From Synechococcus sp. RSCCF101 (GTDB lineage Bacteria > Cyanobacteriota > Cyanobacteriia > PCC-6307 > Cyanobiaceae): a stretch of DNA of 64,000 bases. The notes beneath the pieces are model-generated. The model saw only the letters and a program-made list of their open reading frames with translations. It had not been told where the DNA came from and searched no databases. Location: contig NZ_CP035632.1 of the NCBI RefSeq assembly GCF_008807075.1, positions 930,001-994,000 on the forward strand. Direction: 5' to 3'. Below, piece after piece: positions 8,029 through 16,754 of this stretch. The position numbers and the translations under genes were made by a program. Every line of letters begins with the position of its first letter. Position 1 is the stretch's first letter.

Positions 8029-8573
8029 GTGGTGTTCAAGACGAGGGTGCGGGATGAATCCGTCGCCGGCCCGAATCCCTTCCGTTGGCAGGATGTGAAC
8101 AGCGCCGACATCTTTGCCGGAAAGAAGACCGTTCTCTTTTCCCTCCACGGCGCCTTCACGCCGACATGCTCATCCAACCATCTGCCCCGCTACGAAGAGC
8201 TCTACGAGCAGTTCCGTTCGCTGGGCGTCGATCAGATCATCTGCGTGTCGGTGAATGATGCTTTTGTGATGTTCCAGTGGGGAAGCAAGTGGGCGCCAAC
8301 CATGTGTTCCTGCTTCCCGATGGCAACGGCGAGTTCACACGCAAGATGGGCATGCTCGTCGACAAGGCCAATCTCGGCTTCGGTCAGAGGTCCTGGCGGT
8401 ATTCGATGCTGGTGAACGACAGGCAGATTGAGAAGGCCTTCATCGAGCCCGGCTTCGCCGACAACTGCCCGGCCGATCCGTTCGAAGTGTCCGATGCTGA
8501 CACCATGCTGGCCTACCTGAAAGGGGTGAGCCCGTCAGGAGTGTCATCGCCACGGCGGGAGTTTGTGGGCTGA
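8029..8573 (+). pseudogene. Peroxiredoxin (Prx5/PrxII type), frameshifted
   Basis: The two halves of one peroxiredoxin lie in different frames. Frame one, from GTG 8029, carries the N-terminus and the peroxidatic site GAFTPTCSSNHLP, then [13 protein letters not shown]. The rest ([44 protein letters not shown]) continues one base off, ending at 8573. The break is in the G-run at 8279-8282, where one missing base would restore the Trp-Gly-Lys sequence. The joined product would be about 180 residues with a short C-terminal extension. Family function is thiol-dependent reduction of peroxides. The rest is uninterrupted, so either the lesion is very recent or the missing base is a sequencing error. 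Confidence 0.85.
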
Positions 8574-8579
8574 ACCGGA

Positions 8580-9047
8580 TCAGAGTGCTCTGGGGACATA
8601 GCCACCAAGCAGGACAGGATTGAGAATCCTCCTGTACAACTCCATCGAATACACGGCGAAGGCAATCGCCGCAACAACAACTAGAGCACTCCCGCCGAAG
8701 TAGGCGTACCCCAGCAAGCCAGGCACGATCTCGCCCATGGCTTCACCAACGGCCGAATCCAGCGCCGTGTCGATCGCATCGAACAGGGAAGCAGCAAACA
8801 TGCAGATGGCGGCACGGAAGGCACAGCGTGCCATCACGGGCTTGTGCAAGCCGAGCAGGAAGCGAGCCGATCCGAGTTGAAACGCAGCGATCAGGAAGAA
8901 GAGAGCAAAGATCGTGGCATGCACAACCTGGCGCACCTCCATGACCTCCCGGATCTCAATGGCCAGGTAGGTCAATGCCACGATCCAGATCAACATTCGC
9001 AGCAACAGCAGCGCTCGGCGCATCAGGAAGCGAGATCGCGGCGACAT
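8580..9047 (-). CDS. Hypothetical four-helix membrane protein (155 aa)
   Basis: An unrecognised 155-residue integral membrane protein with about four hydrophobic segments: residues 11-28, 42-60, 75-90 and 108-135. It has a positively charged N-terminus (MSPRSRFLMRR) and a short C-terminus ending GGYVPRAL. Topology suggests both ends on the same side. It converges on the peroxiredoxin pseudogene with a 6-bp gap. It could be a small integrity or stress-response membrane protein, but nothing in the sequence fixes a role. Confidence 0.6.
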   Translation of the reverse strand: MSPRSRFLMRRALLLLRMLIWIVALTYLAIEIREVMEVRQVVHATIFALFFLIAAFQLGSARFLLGLHKPVMARCAFRAAICMFAASLFDAIDTALDSAVGEAMGEIVPGLLGYAYFGGSALVVVAAIAFAVYSMELYRRILNPVLLGGYVPRAL

Positions 9048-9243
9048 GCTTGAGACAGACTGTTGAATCGCAACACTTGTCGGCGCTGCAGGGATCCATG
9101 CTAGTGGGCTGATCGTTCACGAAGACCATCCCTGGTCGGGATGGGTTGGATCATCCCAGCCATCGATGGCAGTGCATCGCTCCGGCTGGATTCACGCAAC
9201 TGGGTCCTGCAGTGCTTGCCATCCTTGATCGCGTTTGGGAGCG

Positions 9244-9531
9244 ATGGATTGGAGCAGCGTGCCGCCCAGTGGCGTGGCCTGGGCAACGCAGGCAGAGTGG
9301 ATGATTCACCTCCCTGACATGCAGATTCTCGTTGCCGCAGGTGTGCTGCTGTTGGCCATCACACAGGTGCCGTCAGCGCTGCAGTCGATCCGATGGCATC
9401 AGTGCTTGGCCTTTGAAGTGGAAAGCCGGCTCAAGGAGATCGGAGTCAACGAGGCAACACCAGCGGAGGAGCGAAAGGCCCAAACACGGGAGGCCAGAGC
9501 TGAAGCCGTGGAGGAATGCAACGGAGGTTGA
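9244..9531 (+). CDS. Hypothetical single-pass membrane protein (95 aa)
   Basis: A 95-residue protein starting at ATG 9244 (a TTG three codons upstream is less likely). It has one hydrophobic segment (about residues 23-41, MQILVAAGVLLLAITQV) followed by an amphipathic, charged helix rich in Glu/Arg (residues 60-90) that may form a coiled coil. I do not recognise a family. It is flanked by 196 bp upstream without coding signal. It may be a lineage-specific gene. Confidence 0.45.
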   Translation: MDWSSVPPSGVAWATQAEWMIHLPDMQILVAAGVLLLAITQVPSALQSIRWHQCLAFEVESRLKEIGVNEATPAEERKAQTREARAEAVEECNGG

Positions 9532-9605
9532 TCACAGACCTGTCTGCTTCTGAGAGAGAGGCGGCTGTTGTGCAGGATGACGTGCGTTGAACCGCAGGAA
9601 CGAAA

Positions 9606-9630
9606 GCCCCTGGGCTGACGACCCAGGGGC
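9606..9630 (-). terminator. Intrinsic terminator of ilvD
   Basis: A perfect 9-bp stem (GCCCCTGGG / CCCAGGGGC) with a 7-nt loop is followed on the minus strand by TTTCGTT. It sits 67 bp past the ilvD stop and fits a Rho-independent terminator. Confidence 0.7.
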
Positions 9631-9696
9631 AGGAGGGATCAGCCACGCACTGGCCTGCGTGCCTCACAGTCACTGGAGCAGGCGAGCGAAAGGCGA

Positions 9697-11364
9697 TCAG
9701 CGATCGGTGGTCGCCCCCTCGCTGGCACTCGCCACCAACTTGGCGTACTTGCCCAGAACGCCATGGCGGTAGCGCGGCGGGGCGGGCTGCCAGCGCTCGC
9801 GGCGGGCGGTGAGCTCCGCATCGCTCACGTTGAGCTGCAGCAACTGCTGATCCGCATCCACGGTGATGGAATCACCCTCCTGCACCAGGCCGATCGGCCC
9901 GCCCACCGCCGCCTCCGGCGCCACGTGGCCGACCACGAGGCCGTAGGTGCCGCCGCTGAAGCGGCCGTCGGTGATCAGGGCCACCGCCTCACCCAACCCC
10001 TGGCCCACGATGGCGGAGGTGGGAGCGAGCATCTCCCGCATCCCCGGGCCACCAACCGGGCCCTCGTTGCGCACCACCACCACGTCGCCCGCGGCGATGG
10101 CCCCGGCCAGGATCGCCTTGAGGCAGTCCTCCTCGCTCTCGAACACGCGCGCCGGGCCGGTGAGCACCGGCGTCTTCACGCCGCTGATCTTGGCGACGCT
10201 GCCCTCCGGCGCGAGGTTGCCCCGCAGCACGGCCAGATGCCCTTTGCGATAGACGGGGTCACTCAGCGGACGGATCACCTGCTGCCCGGCCGGGGGCTGG
10301 GAGGGCACATCCGCTAGCTGTTCCTTCAGGGTGCGGCCCTCGATGGTGCGGCACTCACCGTGCAGCAGACCGGCATCGAGCAGCAGCTTCATCACCTGGG
10401 GGATGCCGCCGGCCCGGTGCAGGTCGACCGTGACGAAGCGGCCGCTGGGCTTGAGATCGCAGAACACCGGCACGCGCTGACGGATGGCCTCGAAGTCCGA
10501 GAGGCTCAGGGGAACACCGGCAGTGCGGGCGATCGCCAGGAGATGCAGCACGGAATTGGTCGATCCGCCCACCGCCATGATCACGCTGATGGCATTCTCA
10601 AAGGCCTCGCGGGTCAGCAGATCCAGCGGGCGGATGTCGGCTTTGATCGCCTCCACCAGCACCTCGGCCGAGCGTGCGGCACTCTCGGCCTTCTCCCCAT
10701 CCTCCGCGGCCATCGTGGAGCTGTAGGGCAGGCTCAGGCCCATCGCCTCGATCGCCGAGGACATGGTGTTGGCCGTGAACATGCCGCCACAGCTGCCGGC
10801 ACCCGGACAGGCGTGGCGTTCCACCTGATCCAGCCGGGTCTGATCGATGCGGCCGCTGGTGAAGGCTCCCACCGCCTCGAAGGCGCTGACAACGGTGAGG
10901 TCCTCCTCCTCCAGCCGGCCGGGTTTGATCGTGCCGCCGTACACAAAGACGGCGGGGATGTTCATGCGGGCCATGGCGATGATCGCCGCGGGCATGTTCT
11001 TGTCACAGCCACCGATGGCGAGCACGCCGTCCATGCTCTGGGCGTTGCAGGCCGTTTCGATCGAATCGGCGATCACCTCCCGCGACACCAGCGAGTACTT
11101 CATCCCCTCGGTGCCCATGGAGATGCCATCACTCACCGTGATCGTGCCGAACATCTGAGGCATGCCCCCGGCGCGATGGGCGGCCTCCTCGGCGCAGCGG
11201 GCCAGATCGTTGAGACCCACGTTGCAGGGCGTGATCGTGCTGTAGCCGTTGGCGATGCCGATGATCGGCTTGCCGAAGTCGTCGTCACCGAAGCCGACCG
11301 CCCGGAGCATGGCGCGGTTGGGTGAGCGCTGAACACCCTGTGTGATGGCAGCGGATCGAAGCAT
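9697..11364 (-). CDS. ilvD: Dihydroxy-acid dehydratase
   Basis: This enzyme dehydrates 2,3-dihydroxy-isovalerate and 2,3-dihydroxy-3-methylvalerate in valine/isoleucine (and pantothenate) synthesis. The protein has 555 residues, typical of the cyanobacterial/plant type. It has the IlvD/Edd signatures [16 protein letters not shown] and [20 protein letters not shown], the Fe-S cluster cysteines in these segments, and [21 protein letters not shown] near the C-terminus. The ATG at 11364 gives the usual start ([19 protein letters not shown]). It appears monocistronic: the next minus-strand gene ends 59 bp upstream and a terminator follows. Confidence 0.97.
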   Translation of the reverse strand: MLRSAAITQGVQRSPNRAMLRAVGFGDDDFGKPIIGIANGYSTITPCNVGLNDLARCAEEAAHRAGGMPQMFGTITVSDGISMGTEGMKYSLVSREVIADSIETACNAQSMDGVLAIGGCDKNMPAAIIAMARMNIPAVFVYGGTIKPGRLEEEDLTVVSAFEAVGAFTSGRIDQTRLDQVERHACPGAGSCGGMFTANTMSSAIEAMGLSLPYSSTMAAEDGEKAESAARSAEVLVEAIKADIRPLDLLTREAFENAISVIMAVGGSTNSVLHLLAIARTAGVPLSLSDFEAIRQRVPVFCDLKPSGRFVTVDLHRAGGIPQVMKLLLDAGLLHGECRTIEGRTLKEQLADVPSQPPAGQQVIRPLSDPVYRKGHLAVLRGNLAPEGSVAKISGVKTPVLTGPARVFESEEDCLKAILAGAIAAGDVVVVRNEGPVGGPGMREMLAPTSAIVGQGLGEAVALITDGRFSGGTYGLVVGHVAPEAAVGGPIGLVQEGDSITVDADQQLLQLNVSDAELTARRERWQPAPPRYRHGVLGKYAKLVASASEGATTDR

Positions 11365-11423
11365 GGGCGTGGCCGCAGCGGAGGTCGCTGTTCAGAACCT
11401 ACGGCTCGCTGCGGCTCCTCCGT

Positions 11424-11771
11424 TCAGCCACCGGTGGTGAGGGCCTCGAGCTGACGGCGCACATCATCGATGGCGAGGTTCAGCTCCTCAACCCGTTCCT
11501 GAAGCTCGCGGCGGACACCTCCGGCATCGGCGCCGGTCCGGGACAGAGGCCCGGCCGCCTCGGAGCCATCCTGCAGGCGGGAGGAGAAGAGCATCGCCTC
11601 ATGACGGCGGGCACGGCCGCGGCGCTCGGCCCGGCGCCAGAGCCAGCCCGCCAGGCCGGCAGCCCCCAGCACCACACCGGCCGCAAGGCTGATGGCGATG
11701 GTGCCCGCCGCTGAGGAACCGGTTGTGCGTCCTGCCGATCCCATCCTCTCGAGCACGCTGAGACAATCCAT
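11424..11771 (-). CDS. Hypothetical membrane-anchored coiled-coil protein (115 aa)
   Basis: A 115-residue protein with one membrane helix (about residues 23-45, ending in GWLWRRAERRGRARR, so the C-terminal part should be cytoplasmic) and a C-terminal heptad-like helix (residues 85-112, RELQERVEELNLAIDDVRRQLEAL). No catalytic motif is present. The ATG at 11771 lies 5 bp after the stop of the uracil phosphoribosyltransferase homologue, so the two are probably co-transcribed. An internal ATG at 11741 would also keep the helix. Function unknown. Confidence 0.6.
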   Translation of the reverse strand: MDCLSVLERMGSAGRTTGSSAAGTIAISLAAGVVLGAAGLAGWLWRRAERRGRARRHEAMLFSSRLQDGSEAAGPLSRTGADAGGVRRELQERVEELNLAIDDVRRQLEALTTGG

Positions 11772-11776
11772 TCACC

Positions 11777-12472
11777 CTAGGAAGAGCGGGCCGGCAGGCC
11801 ATAGAGCCGTTGCGGCAGATCGCCGACGCCCGGCAGAGGCCGGTCCGCCTCGTCGCAGTCGGGATCGATGCAGGCCGTGTGGATGGTGAGATCGGGCCAG
11901 AGTTCGGCCAGGGCCTGCAACCCCGGCTGGCAGGCGATGGCGGTGAGCAGCCGCACCCGGCGGCCGCTGCAGCCCCGTTCCGCCAGACCCTGCAGCAGCG
12001 CCTGCGCCAGGGCTCCGCTGCCGATCACCGGCAGCAGCAGCATCACCCCCTCGCGCGCATCGATCCGCCCGGGCAGCTGTGCGGCGACCATCCGGGCCCA
12101 TGCCTGCCGCTCCGGGTCGCCGGCCTCACCGGCCGGGGCCGATCCGGCCATCACATGGACCAGGCGGCTCATGGGCAGCACCCGGCGGGCTCCGTTCCAC
12201 AGTTCCTGCCCCCCCTGCACCACCTGAATCGCCATCAGGGGAACGCCGGCATCGATCACCTGGCCCCGGGCCGTGCCAAGGGGGGTCTCCACCGAGGCCG
12301 GGCGGTGGGGAAGCCAGTCGCGCAGCGCCTCGTAGCAGAGCCAGTGGCCGAGTTCCTCAAGGGCGGTGAGCAGCAGCGGAGCGGGCGTCGCCCGGTCCCT
12401 CAGCACGGTGAGCCAGTGGGCGATCAGGGGATGGGGAGGCACCACCACGCGCATCGCCTTGCTCATGGCCAT
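11777..12472 (-). CDS. Uracil phosphoribosyltransferase homologue with altered active-site motifs
   Basis: UPRT makes UMP from uracil and PRPP. The N-terminal third matches the family: RVVVPPHPLIAHWLTVLRD, then LGHWLCYEALRDWLP, and a GVPLMAIQVVQGG strand. The key PRPP motif (normally LLLDPMLATGGS) reads LLLPVIGSGALA, lacking the acidic residue and TGG. The uracil-binding end (normally PGLGDAGDRLFGT) reads PGVGDLPQRLYGL. Length is 231 residues, slightly longer than usual. I therefore call it a UPRT-family protein of uncertain activity; picocyanobacterial homologues may share these changes. ATG 12472 is the first of three closely spaced starts (MAMSKAM). Confidence 0.7.
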   Translation of the reverse strand: MAMSKAMRVVVPPHPLIAHWLTVLRDRATPAPLLLTALEELGHWLCYEALRDWLPHRPASVETPLGTARGQVIDAGVPLMAIQVVQGGQELWNGARRVLPMSRLVHVMAGSAPAGEAGDPERQAWARMVAAQLPGRIDAREGVMLLLPVIGSGALAQALLQGLAERGCSGRRVRLLTAIACQPGLQALAELWPDLTIHTACIDPDCDEADRPLPGVGDLPQRLYGLPARSS

Positions 12473-12529
12473 CGCCCCCCCGCGGGCTGCGTAACGTGTC
12501 ACCAAGTGTGACGTTGAGGACTGCAGGGA

Positions 12530-13045
12530 GTGACGGGACGGATCGGAACGACGGTGTGGCGCCGGTTGTTGACCTTTCTGGTCGGTGTTCTGCTGATGCT
12601 CCAGCCCCTGGCCCCGGCGATGGCGATCACGGCGCCGGAACTGCGCGGCCAGCGGGCGCTCCAGGATCTCCAGCCGGAGATGCCGGGCAGCGACCTGCAG
12701 CAGCAGGAGTTCATCAAGGCCGACCTCAGCGGCTTCAACCTGCAGGGCAGCGATCTGCGCGGAGCGGTGTTCAACACCACCCAGCTGCGTGACGCCGATC
12801 TGCGCGGGGCCGACCTCGAGGACGTGGTGGCCTTCGCCAGCCGCTTCGATGGCGCCGATCTGCGCGACGCCGTGTTCCGCAACGCGATGCTGATGCAGAG
12901 CCGCTTCAGTGAGGCCCGCATCGACGGCGCCGATTTCAGCGACGCGGTGCTGGACCTGCCTCAGCAGAAAGCGCTCTGCCAGCGGGCCAGCGGGGTCAAC
13001 TCCCGCACCGGTGTGAGCACCCGCGACAGCCTCGCCTGCCGCTGA
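12530..13045 (+). CDS. Pentapeptide-repeat protein, exported (thylakoid lumen or periplasm)
   Basis: A 171-residue exported protein. A signal peptide (about residues 1-32, hydrophobic LLTFLVGVLLMLQ, cleavage near APAMA) is followed by about twelve tandem pentapeptide repeats with A(D/N)LxG-type phasing (KADLSGFNLQGSDLRGAVF...), which form a right-handed quadrilateral beta helix. The C-terminal 30 residues contain two cysteines (LCQRASGV and SLACR). Plants and cyanobacteria have similar lumenal pentapeptide proteins (TL17/TL20.3 group); the molecular role is unknown. The start is GTG at 12530. It is divergent from the UPRT homologue with a 57-bp spacer. Confidence 0.82.
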   Translation: MTGRIGTTVWRRLLTFLVGVLLMLQPLAPAMAITAPELRGQRALQDLQPEMPGSDLQQQEFIKADLSGFNLQGSDLRGAVFNTTQLRDADLRGADLEDVVAFASRFDGADLRDAVFRNAMLMQSRFSEARIDGADFSDAVLDLPQQKALCQRASGVNSRTGVSTRDSLACR

Positions 13046-13077
13046 CGACCGGACCACCGCAGCGAGTGGGCGCGGCC

Positions 13078-13440
13078 TCAGTCCAGCGGGATGGGCCCGA
13101 GGGCGCAGACCCCATCCCAGCACAAGGCGTGGGACGCCGGCTCGACGGCGGTGATCGACTCCCAGCGCGGCTCGACGCTGCGCCAGCCGGCATCGGGTGC
13201 CTGCATCCGGACCCGACCGCTGCCGTCGTGCTGGAACTGCCAGCGGCGGGAATCGAGCTGGAGCCACCAGCGCCGCCCCACGTCCTCCACGCCCATGCGG
13301 CAGGGCTGCCAGGCCCCTTTCTCGAGCCGGCACTGAAGCGGCACCTCCTCCATCGCTCTGAGCGGCACGGTCACGCTGAGAAGCCCGCCGGCCACAGCCA
13401 GCGCCGCAGCGAGACCATCCGCCTGCAGCCTTCCGCTCAT
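13078..13440 (-). CDS. Exported hypothetical protein (120 aa)
   Basis: A 120-residue protein with a likely N-terminal signal (about residues 9-27, AAALAVAGGLLSVTVPL), then a small beta-rich domain with three Trp-containing strands (RRWWLQLDSRRWQF, GWRSVEPRWESI) and three cysteines (PLQCRL, PCRMG, HALCWDGVC). I recognise no named family, but the composition is like short cyanobacterial lumenal/periplasmic proteins. It converges on the pentapeptide gene (32-bp gap) and diverges from purS. Confidence 0.6.
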   Translation of the reverse strand: MSGRLQADGLAAALAVAGGLLSVTVPLRAMEEVPLQCRLEKGAWQPCRMGVEDVGRRWWLQLDSRRWQFQHDGSGRVRMQAPDAGWRSVEPRWESITAVEPASHALCWDGVCALGPIPLD

Positions 13441-13543
13441 GACCTGTGGGGCATCCCTCGACCGCTCTTTCCACCGTGGCTCGCGCAGAGGGGCGCGGTG
13501 GAGCGGGCTGCCAAGATTTAACGATTGTCCCGAGCGAGGTCCC

Positions 13544-13816
13544 GTGCCGCTCTACCGCGCCCGAGTGCTGGTGTCGCTGCGCCCATCCGTCCTGGACCCG
13601 GCCGGGGAAGCGACCCGGGCGGCCGCCGACCGGCTCGGCGTGACCGGCATCTCGCGGCTGAGGATCGGCAGGGCGGTGGAGGTGGATCTGGAGGCCGACA
13701 ACGAATCGGATGCCCGCGCCCAGCTGGAGCTGCTCAGTGACCGGCTGCTGGCCAACCCCGTGATCGAGGACTGGCATCTGGAACTGGCCTCCGCAGCGGA
13801 GGACCGTCCGGCATGA
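13544..13816 (+). CDS. purS: Phosphoribosylformylglycinamidine synthase subunit PurS
   Basis: PurS is the small subunit that bridges PurL and PurQ in FGAM synthase (purine synthesis step 4). The protein has 90 residues and shows the family pattern: [47 protein letters not shown] and [11 protein letters not shown]-like end (here [13 protein letters not shown]). The start is GTG at 13544, preceded by a GAGG-type ribosome-binding site. The stop overlaps purQ's ATG by ATGA, as usual for purS-purQ. The purL gene is not in the window. Confidence 0.93.
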   Translation: MPLYRARVLVSLRPSVLDPAGEATRAAADRLGVTGISRLRIGRAVEVDLEADNESDARAQLELLSDRLLANPVIEDWHLELASAAEDRPA

Positions 13817-14466
13817 GCATCGGCATCGTCGTCTTCCCGGGGTCCAACTGCGATCGGGACGTGCACTGGGCCCTCAGTGGCTGCCTGGGGCTGCCGTGCC
13901 GATACCTCTGGCATGAGGAGCGGGACCTGAGTGGCCTGGATGCACTGGTGCTTCCCGGCGGCTTCAGCTATGGCGATTACCTGCGCTGCGGTGCCATCGC
14001 CCGCTTTGCTCCGGTGCTCGAGGAGGTGGGACCCTTCGTGGAGCGTGGCGGACGGGTGCTCGGCATCTGCAACGGCTTCCAGGTGCTCACCGAGATGGGC
14101 CTGCTTCCGGGAGCCCTGACCCGCAACCGCAGCCTTCACTTCATCTGCCAGGACGTGGAGCTGGAGGTGGTGAGCCACCGCTCCGCCTGGCTGGGGGGCT
14201 GCCGCAGCGGCCAGACCCTCACCCTGCCGGTGGCCCACGGCGAGGGGCGCTATCAGTGCGACGCCGACACCCTCCGCCGTCTGGAGGACAGCGACGGGAT
14301 CGCCCTGCGCTACCGCCAGCCCCTGAACGGCTCCGTCGGCGATGTGGCGGGGATCACCAACGCCGCCGGCACCGTGCTGGGCCTGATGCCCCACCCGGAA
14401 CGGGCCTGCGATCCCCAGACAGGCGGACTGGACGGAAGGCGGCTGCTGGACTCCCTTCTGGGATGA
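13813..14466 (+). CDS. purQ: Phosphoribosylformylglycinamidine synthase, glutaminase subunit PurQ
   Basis: PurQ hydrolyses glutamine and supplies ammonia to PurL. The 217-residue class I glutamine amidotransferase has the N-terminal [11 protein letters not shown], the [17 protein letters not shown] oxyanion region, the nucleophile in GICNGFQ (Cys86) and the PHPER motif with its catalytic His/Glu near the C-terminus. It is coupled to purS upstream and, less expectedly, to an LD-carboxypeptidase downstream, whose ATG overlaps the purQ stop. Confidence 0.96.
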   Translation: MSIGIVVFPGSNCDRDVHWALSGCLGLPCRYLWHEERDLSGLDALVLPGGFSYGDYLRCGAIARFAPVLEEVGPFVERGGRVLGICNGFQVLTEMGLLPGALTRNRSLHFICQDVELEVVSHRSAWLGGCRSGQTLTLPVAHGEGRYQCDADTLRRLEDSDGIALRYRQPLNGSVGDVAGITNAAGTVLGLMPHPERACDPQTGGLDGRRLLDSLLG

Positions 14467-15464
14467 AGCGGCGTCCTCTGCTCAGCGCGCTGGCAGCGGG
14501 ACTGGGCACCGGCCTCGCTGCGAGTGCGGGGCGAGCGGCCGGAAGAGCCCCGCAGGGGAGGCCGATGGCACGGAACGGGCTGCCCCAGCCGGCGCCGTTG
14601 CGACCGGGCTCCCGCATCCTGGCGGTGAACCCGGGCACCTGGCTGCCGAAGGATCTGACCTTCATGGCCCTGCAGCAACGCTGCGCGGCGGAAGGGTGGA
14701 GGCTTGAGGGGCTCGATGGGGTGCTGGGCCAGTGGCGCTACTTCTCCGGCACCGACAGCACCCGTCGCCGGCAGATGGAGGAGGCCTGGACGGATCCCGC
14801 CGTGGAGGCGGTGCTCTATGTGGGAGCCGGCTGGGGCAGCGCCCGGGTGCTGGAGGCCGGTTTCCGCTTTCCGAAGCGCCCCCGCTGGGCCCTGGGCTTC
14901 TCCGACTGCAGCGCTCTGCTGCTGGCCCAGTGCGCCGCTGGCCTCGGGGGAGCGATCCATGGCTCCAGCGGCGGGCCTGAGCAGCAGTGGCGCCGCACGG
15001 CCGATCTGCTGGCCGGTCGGGCGGTCGCTGATCTGAAGGGCCGCGGCGTTCGCCCCGGATGGGCGGAGGGCGCGTTGCTGGTGACCAATCTCACCGTGGC
15101 GACCCATCTGATCGGCACGCCCTGGCTGCCCTCCCTGCGCCACACGATCCTGGTGCTGGAGGACGTGGAGGAGGCCCCCTACCGCGTGGACCGGATGCTG
15201 ACCCAGTGGCGCACGAGCGGGCTGCTGGACGGGGTGGCCGGCGTGGCCTGCGGCCGGTTCAGCTGGACGGGAGAGGCGGAGCCCGGCGACTTCAGCATGA
15301 GCGAAATCCTCGAGGAGCGCCTGGGCGATCTGGGCGTGCCGCTGGTGCTGGATCTTCCGCTCGGTCATGGCCTGCCGAACCAGGCCCTGCCCCTGGGCGT
15401 GCCGGCGCGGCTTGATGGCAGCCAGGGCCGCCTCAGCCTGATCCGCCAGACCGGATCCAGCTGA
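14463..15464 (+). CDS. S66-family LD-carboxypeptidase, probably Tat-exported
   Basis: S66 peptidases (LdcA/MccF) cleave the L,D bond of muropeptides or microcin-like conjugates. The 333-residue protein retains the full triad: Ser147 in [10 protein letters not shown], Glu233 in [14 protein letters not shown] and His302 in PLGHGLPNQ. The N-terminus ([20 protein letters not shown]) is a twin-arginine-like signal, pointing to a periplasmic murein-recycling role rather than the cytosolic site of E. coli LdcA. The ATG overlaps the purQ stop by four bases. A convergent terminator hairpin of fba lies just after the stop. Confidence 0.88.
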   Translation: MKRRPLLSALAAGLGTGLAASAGRAAGRAPQGRPMARNGLPQPAPLRPGSRILAVNPGTWLPKDLTFMALQQRCAAEGWRLEGLDGVLGQWRYFSGTDSTRRRQMEEAWTDPAVEAVLYVGAGWGSARVLEAGFRFPKRPRWALGFSDCSALLLAQCAAGLGGAIHGSSGGPEQQWRRTADLLAGRAVADLKGRGVRPGWAEGALLVTNLTVATHLIGTPWLPSLRHTILVLEDVEEAPYRVDRMLTQWRTSGLLDGVAGVACGRFSWTGEAEPGDFSMSEILEERLGDLGVPLVLDLPLGHGLPNQALPLGVPARLDGSQGRLSLIRQTGSS

Positions 15465-15473
15465 GGGCGGGCC

Positions 15474-15511
15474 AAAAAAACTCCCCCAGCGGCCGTGAGG
15501 CGCTGAGGGAG
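15474..15511 (-). terminator. Intrinsic terminator of fba
   Basis: On the minus strand an 11-bp stem (CTCCCTCAGCG / CGCTGGGGGAG, one G-T wobble, 9-nt loop) is followed directly by seven Ts. This is a textbook Rho-independent terminator 52 bp after the fba stop. The stem may also act against readthrough from the convergent gene. Confidence 0.9.
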
Positions 15512-15563
15512 AACGAGGGGCCTGCCGGCAGGCTGCGCGGAAGGGAAACGGGCCTGGGAAGGC

Positions 15564-16637
15564 TCAGGCGGCGACGGCCACCTTGGGGTCGAGCGCACCC
15601 TTGGCGTAGAGGCCGGCGTAGTGGCTGATGGAGCCCTGCTGGATCTTGCTGGCCTGACCGGCGCACCAGAACTGCTGGTAGCGGTCGAGGCAGACCTGCT
15701 TCATGTACTTGCGGGCCGGCTTGTTGAAGTGGCGGGGGTCGAAGTTGGCCGGATCGGCCGCGGCGGCTTCCCGCACGGCGGCGGTGAAGGCCAGGCGGTT
15801 GTCGGTGTCGATGTTCACCTTGCGGACGCCGTTGCGGATGCCCTCCTGGATCTCCTCGACCGGAACGCCGTAGGTCTCGGGGATGTTGCCGCCGAACTTG
15901 TTGATCATGTCCAGCCATTCCTGGGGAACGGAGCTGGAGCCGTGCATCACCAGGTGGGTGTTGGGGATGGCCTTGTGGATCTCGGCGATCCGGGAGATGG
16001 CGAGCACCTCACCGGTGGGCTTGCGGGTGAACTTGTAGGCGCCGTGGCTGGTGCCGATGGCGATGGCCAGGGCGTCGACCTTGGTACGCGCCACGAAGTC
16101 AGCGGCTTCCTGGGGATCGGTGAGGAGCATGTCCTTGCTCAGCTCACCCTCGAAACCGTGGCCATCCTCGGCCTCGCCCTTGCCGGTCTCCAGGGAGCCG
16201 AGGCAGCCCAGCTCACCCTCCACGCTCACGCCGACGGCGTGGGCGAAGTCCACCACCTGACGGGTGACGTTGCAGTTGTACTCGTAGCTGGCGGGGGTCT
16301 TGGCGTCAGCCTCGAGCGAGCCGTCCATCATCACGGAGGTGAACCCGTTGATGGCGGCGGAGTAGCAGGTGGACGGCTCGTTGCCGTGGTCCTGGTGCAT
16401 CACCACCGGGATGTGGGGGTAGGTCTCGGTGGCCGCCAGGATCAGGTGGCGCAGGAAGATCTCACCGGCATAGGAGCGGGCACCGCGTGAGGCCTGGAGG
16501 ATGACCGGGCTGTCGGTCTCGTCAGCGGCCTCCATGATGGCCTGGACCTGTTCCAGGTTGTTGACGTTGAAGGCTGGAATGCCGTAGCCGTTTTCAGCGG
16601 CGTGGTCAAGCAGCAACCGCAGGGGAACCAGGGCCAT
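15564..16637 (-). CDS. fba: Fructose-bisphosphate aldolase, class II
   Basis: This zinc-dependent aldolase interconverts fructose-1,6-bisphosphate with DHAP and GAP, and makes sedoheptulose-1,7-bisphosphate in the Calvin cycle. The 357-residue protein ([19 protein letters not shown] start) has Zn ligands in [26 protein letters not shown] and [10 protein letters not shown], and the FBP-phosphate loop [11 protein letters not shown]. This is the CbbA/class IIB type used by cyanobacteria. It has its own promoter candidate (16697-16726), a leader hairpin (16664-16685) and a strong terminator, so it is probably monocistronic. Confidence 0.97.
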   Translation of the reverse strand: MALVPLRLLLDHAAENGYGIPAFNVNNLEQVQAIMEAADETDSPVILQASRGARSYAGEIFLRHLILAATETYPHIPVVMHQDHGNEPSTCYSAAINGFTSVMMDGSLEADAKTPASYEYNCNVTRQVVDFAHAVGVSVEGELGCLGSLETGKGEAEDGHGFEGELSKDMLLTDPQEAADFVARTKVDALAIAIGTSHGAYKFTRKPTGEVLAISRIAEIHKAIPNTHLVMHGSSSVPQEWLDMINKFGGNIPETYGVPVEEIQEGIRNGVRKVNIDTDNRLAFTAAVREAAAADPANFDPRHFNKPARKYMKQVCLDRYQQFWCAGQASKIQQGSISHYAGLYAKGALDPKVAVAA

Positions 16638-16663
16638 CGATGTCTCCGGAAGGACGGAATGTC

Positions 16664-16685
16664 ACGGTCTCAGCGTCGAGACCGT
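16664..16685 (-). promoter_or_regulatory. Inverted repeat in the fba 5' leader
   Basis: A perfect 8-bp inverted repeat (ACGGTCTC / GAGACCGT, 6-nt loop) lies 26 bp upstream of the fba ATG and just downstream of the promoter candidate. It would be transcribed as a short stem-loop, or serve as a dyad operator. Confidence 0.5.
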
Positions 16686-16696
16686 TTCAGGGCGAG

Positions 16697-16726
16697 ACTG
16701 TAGTCGGCAGCCATAACAATTGTCAC
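16697..16726 (-). promoter_or_regulatory. Sigma-70-type promoter candidate for fba
   Basis: On the minus strand GTGACA (-35, five of six matches to TTGACA) and TACAGT (-10, four of six) are spaced by 18 bp. The predicted transcription start lies near 16690, giving a leader of about 50 nt. The region is less GC-rich than its surroundings (contains ACAATTGTTAT). Confidence 0.55.
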
Positions 16727-16754
16727 GATCCCTCGCGGGCTTCCGGTCCGGGCT

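Noticed and set aside
10360-11325. A 321-codon plus-strand frame opposite ilvD
   Set aside because: His/Gly/Asp-rich shadow of a highly conserved enzyme on the other strand.
11777-13777. A 666-codon open frame on the minus strand ending with the UPRT homologue
   Set aside because: Only the last 231 residues look like a protein; the upstream part is antisense to the pentapeptide-repeat and purS genes and exists because GC-rich DNA has few stops.
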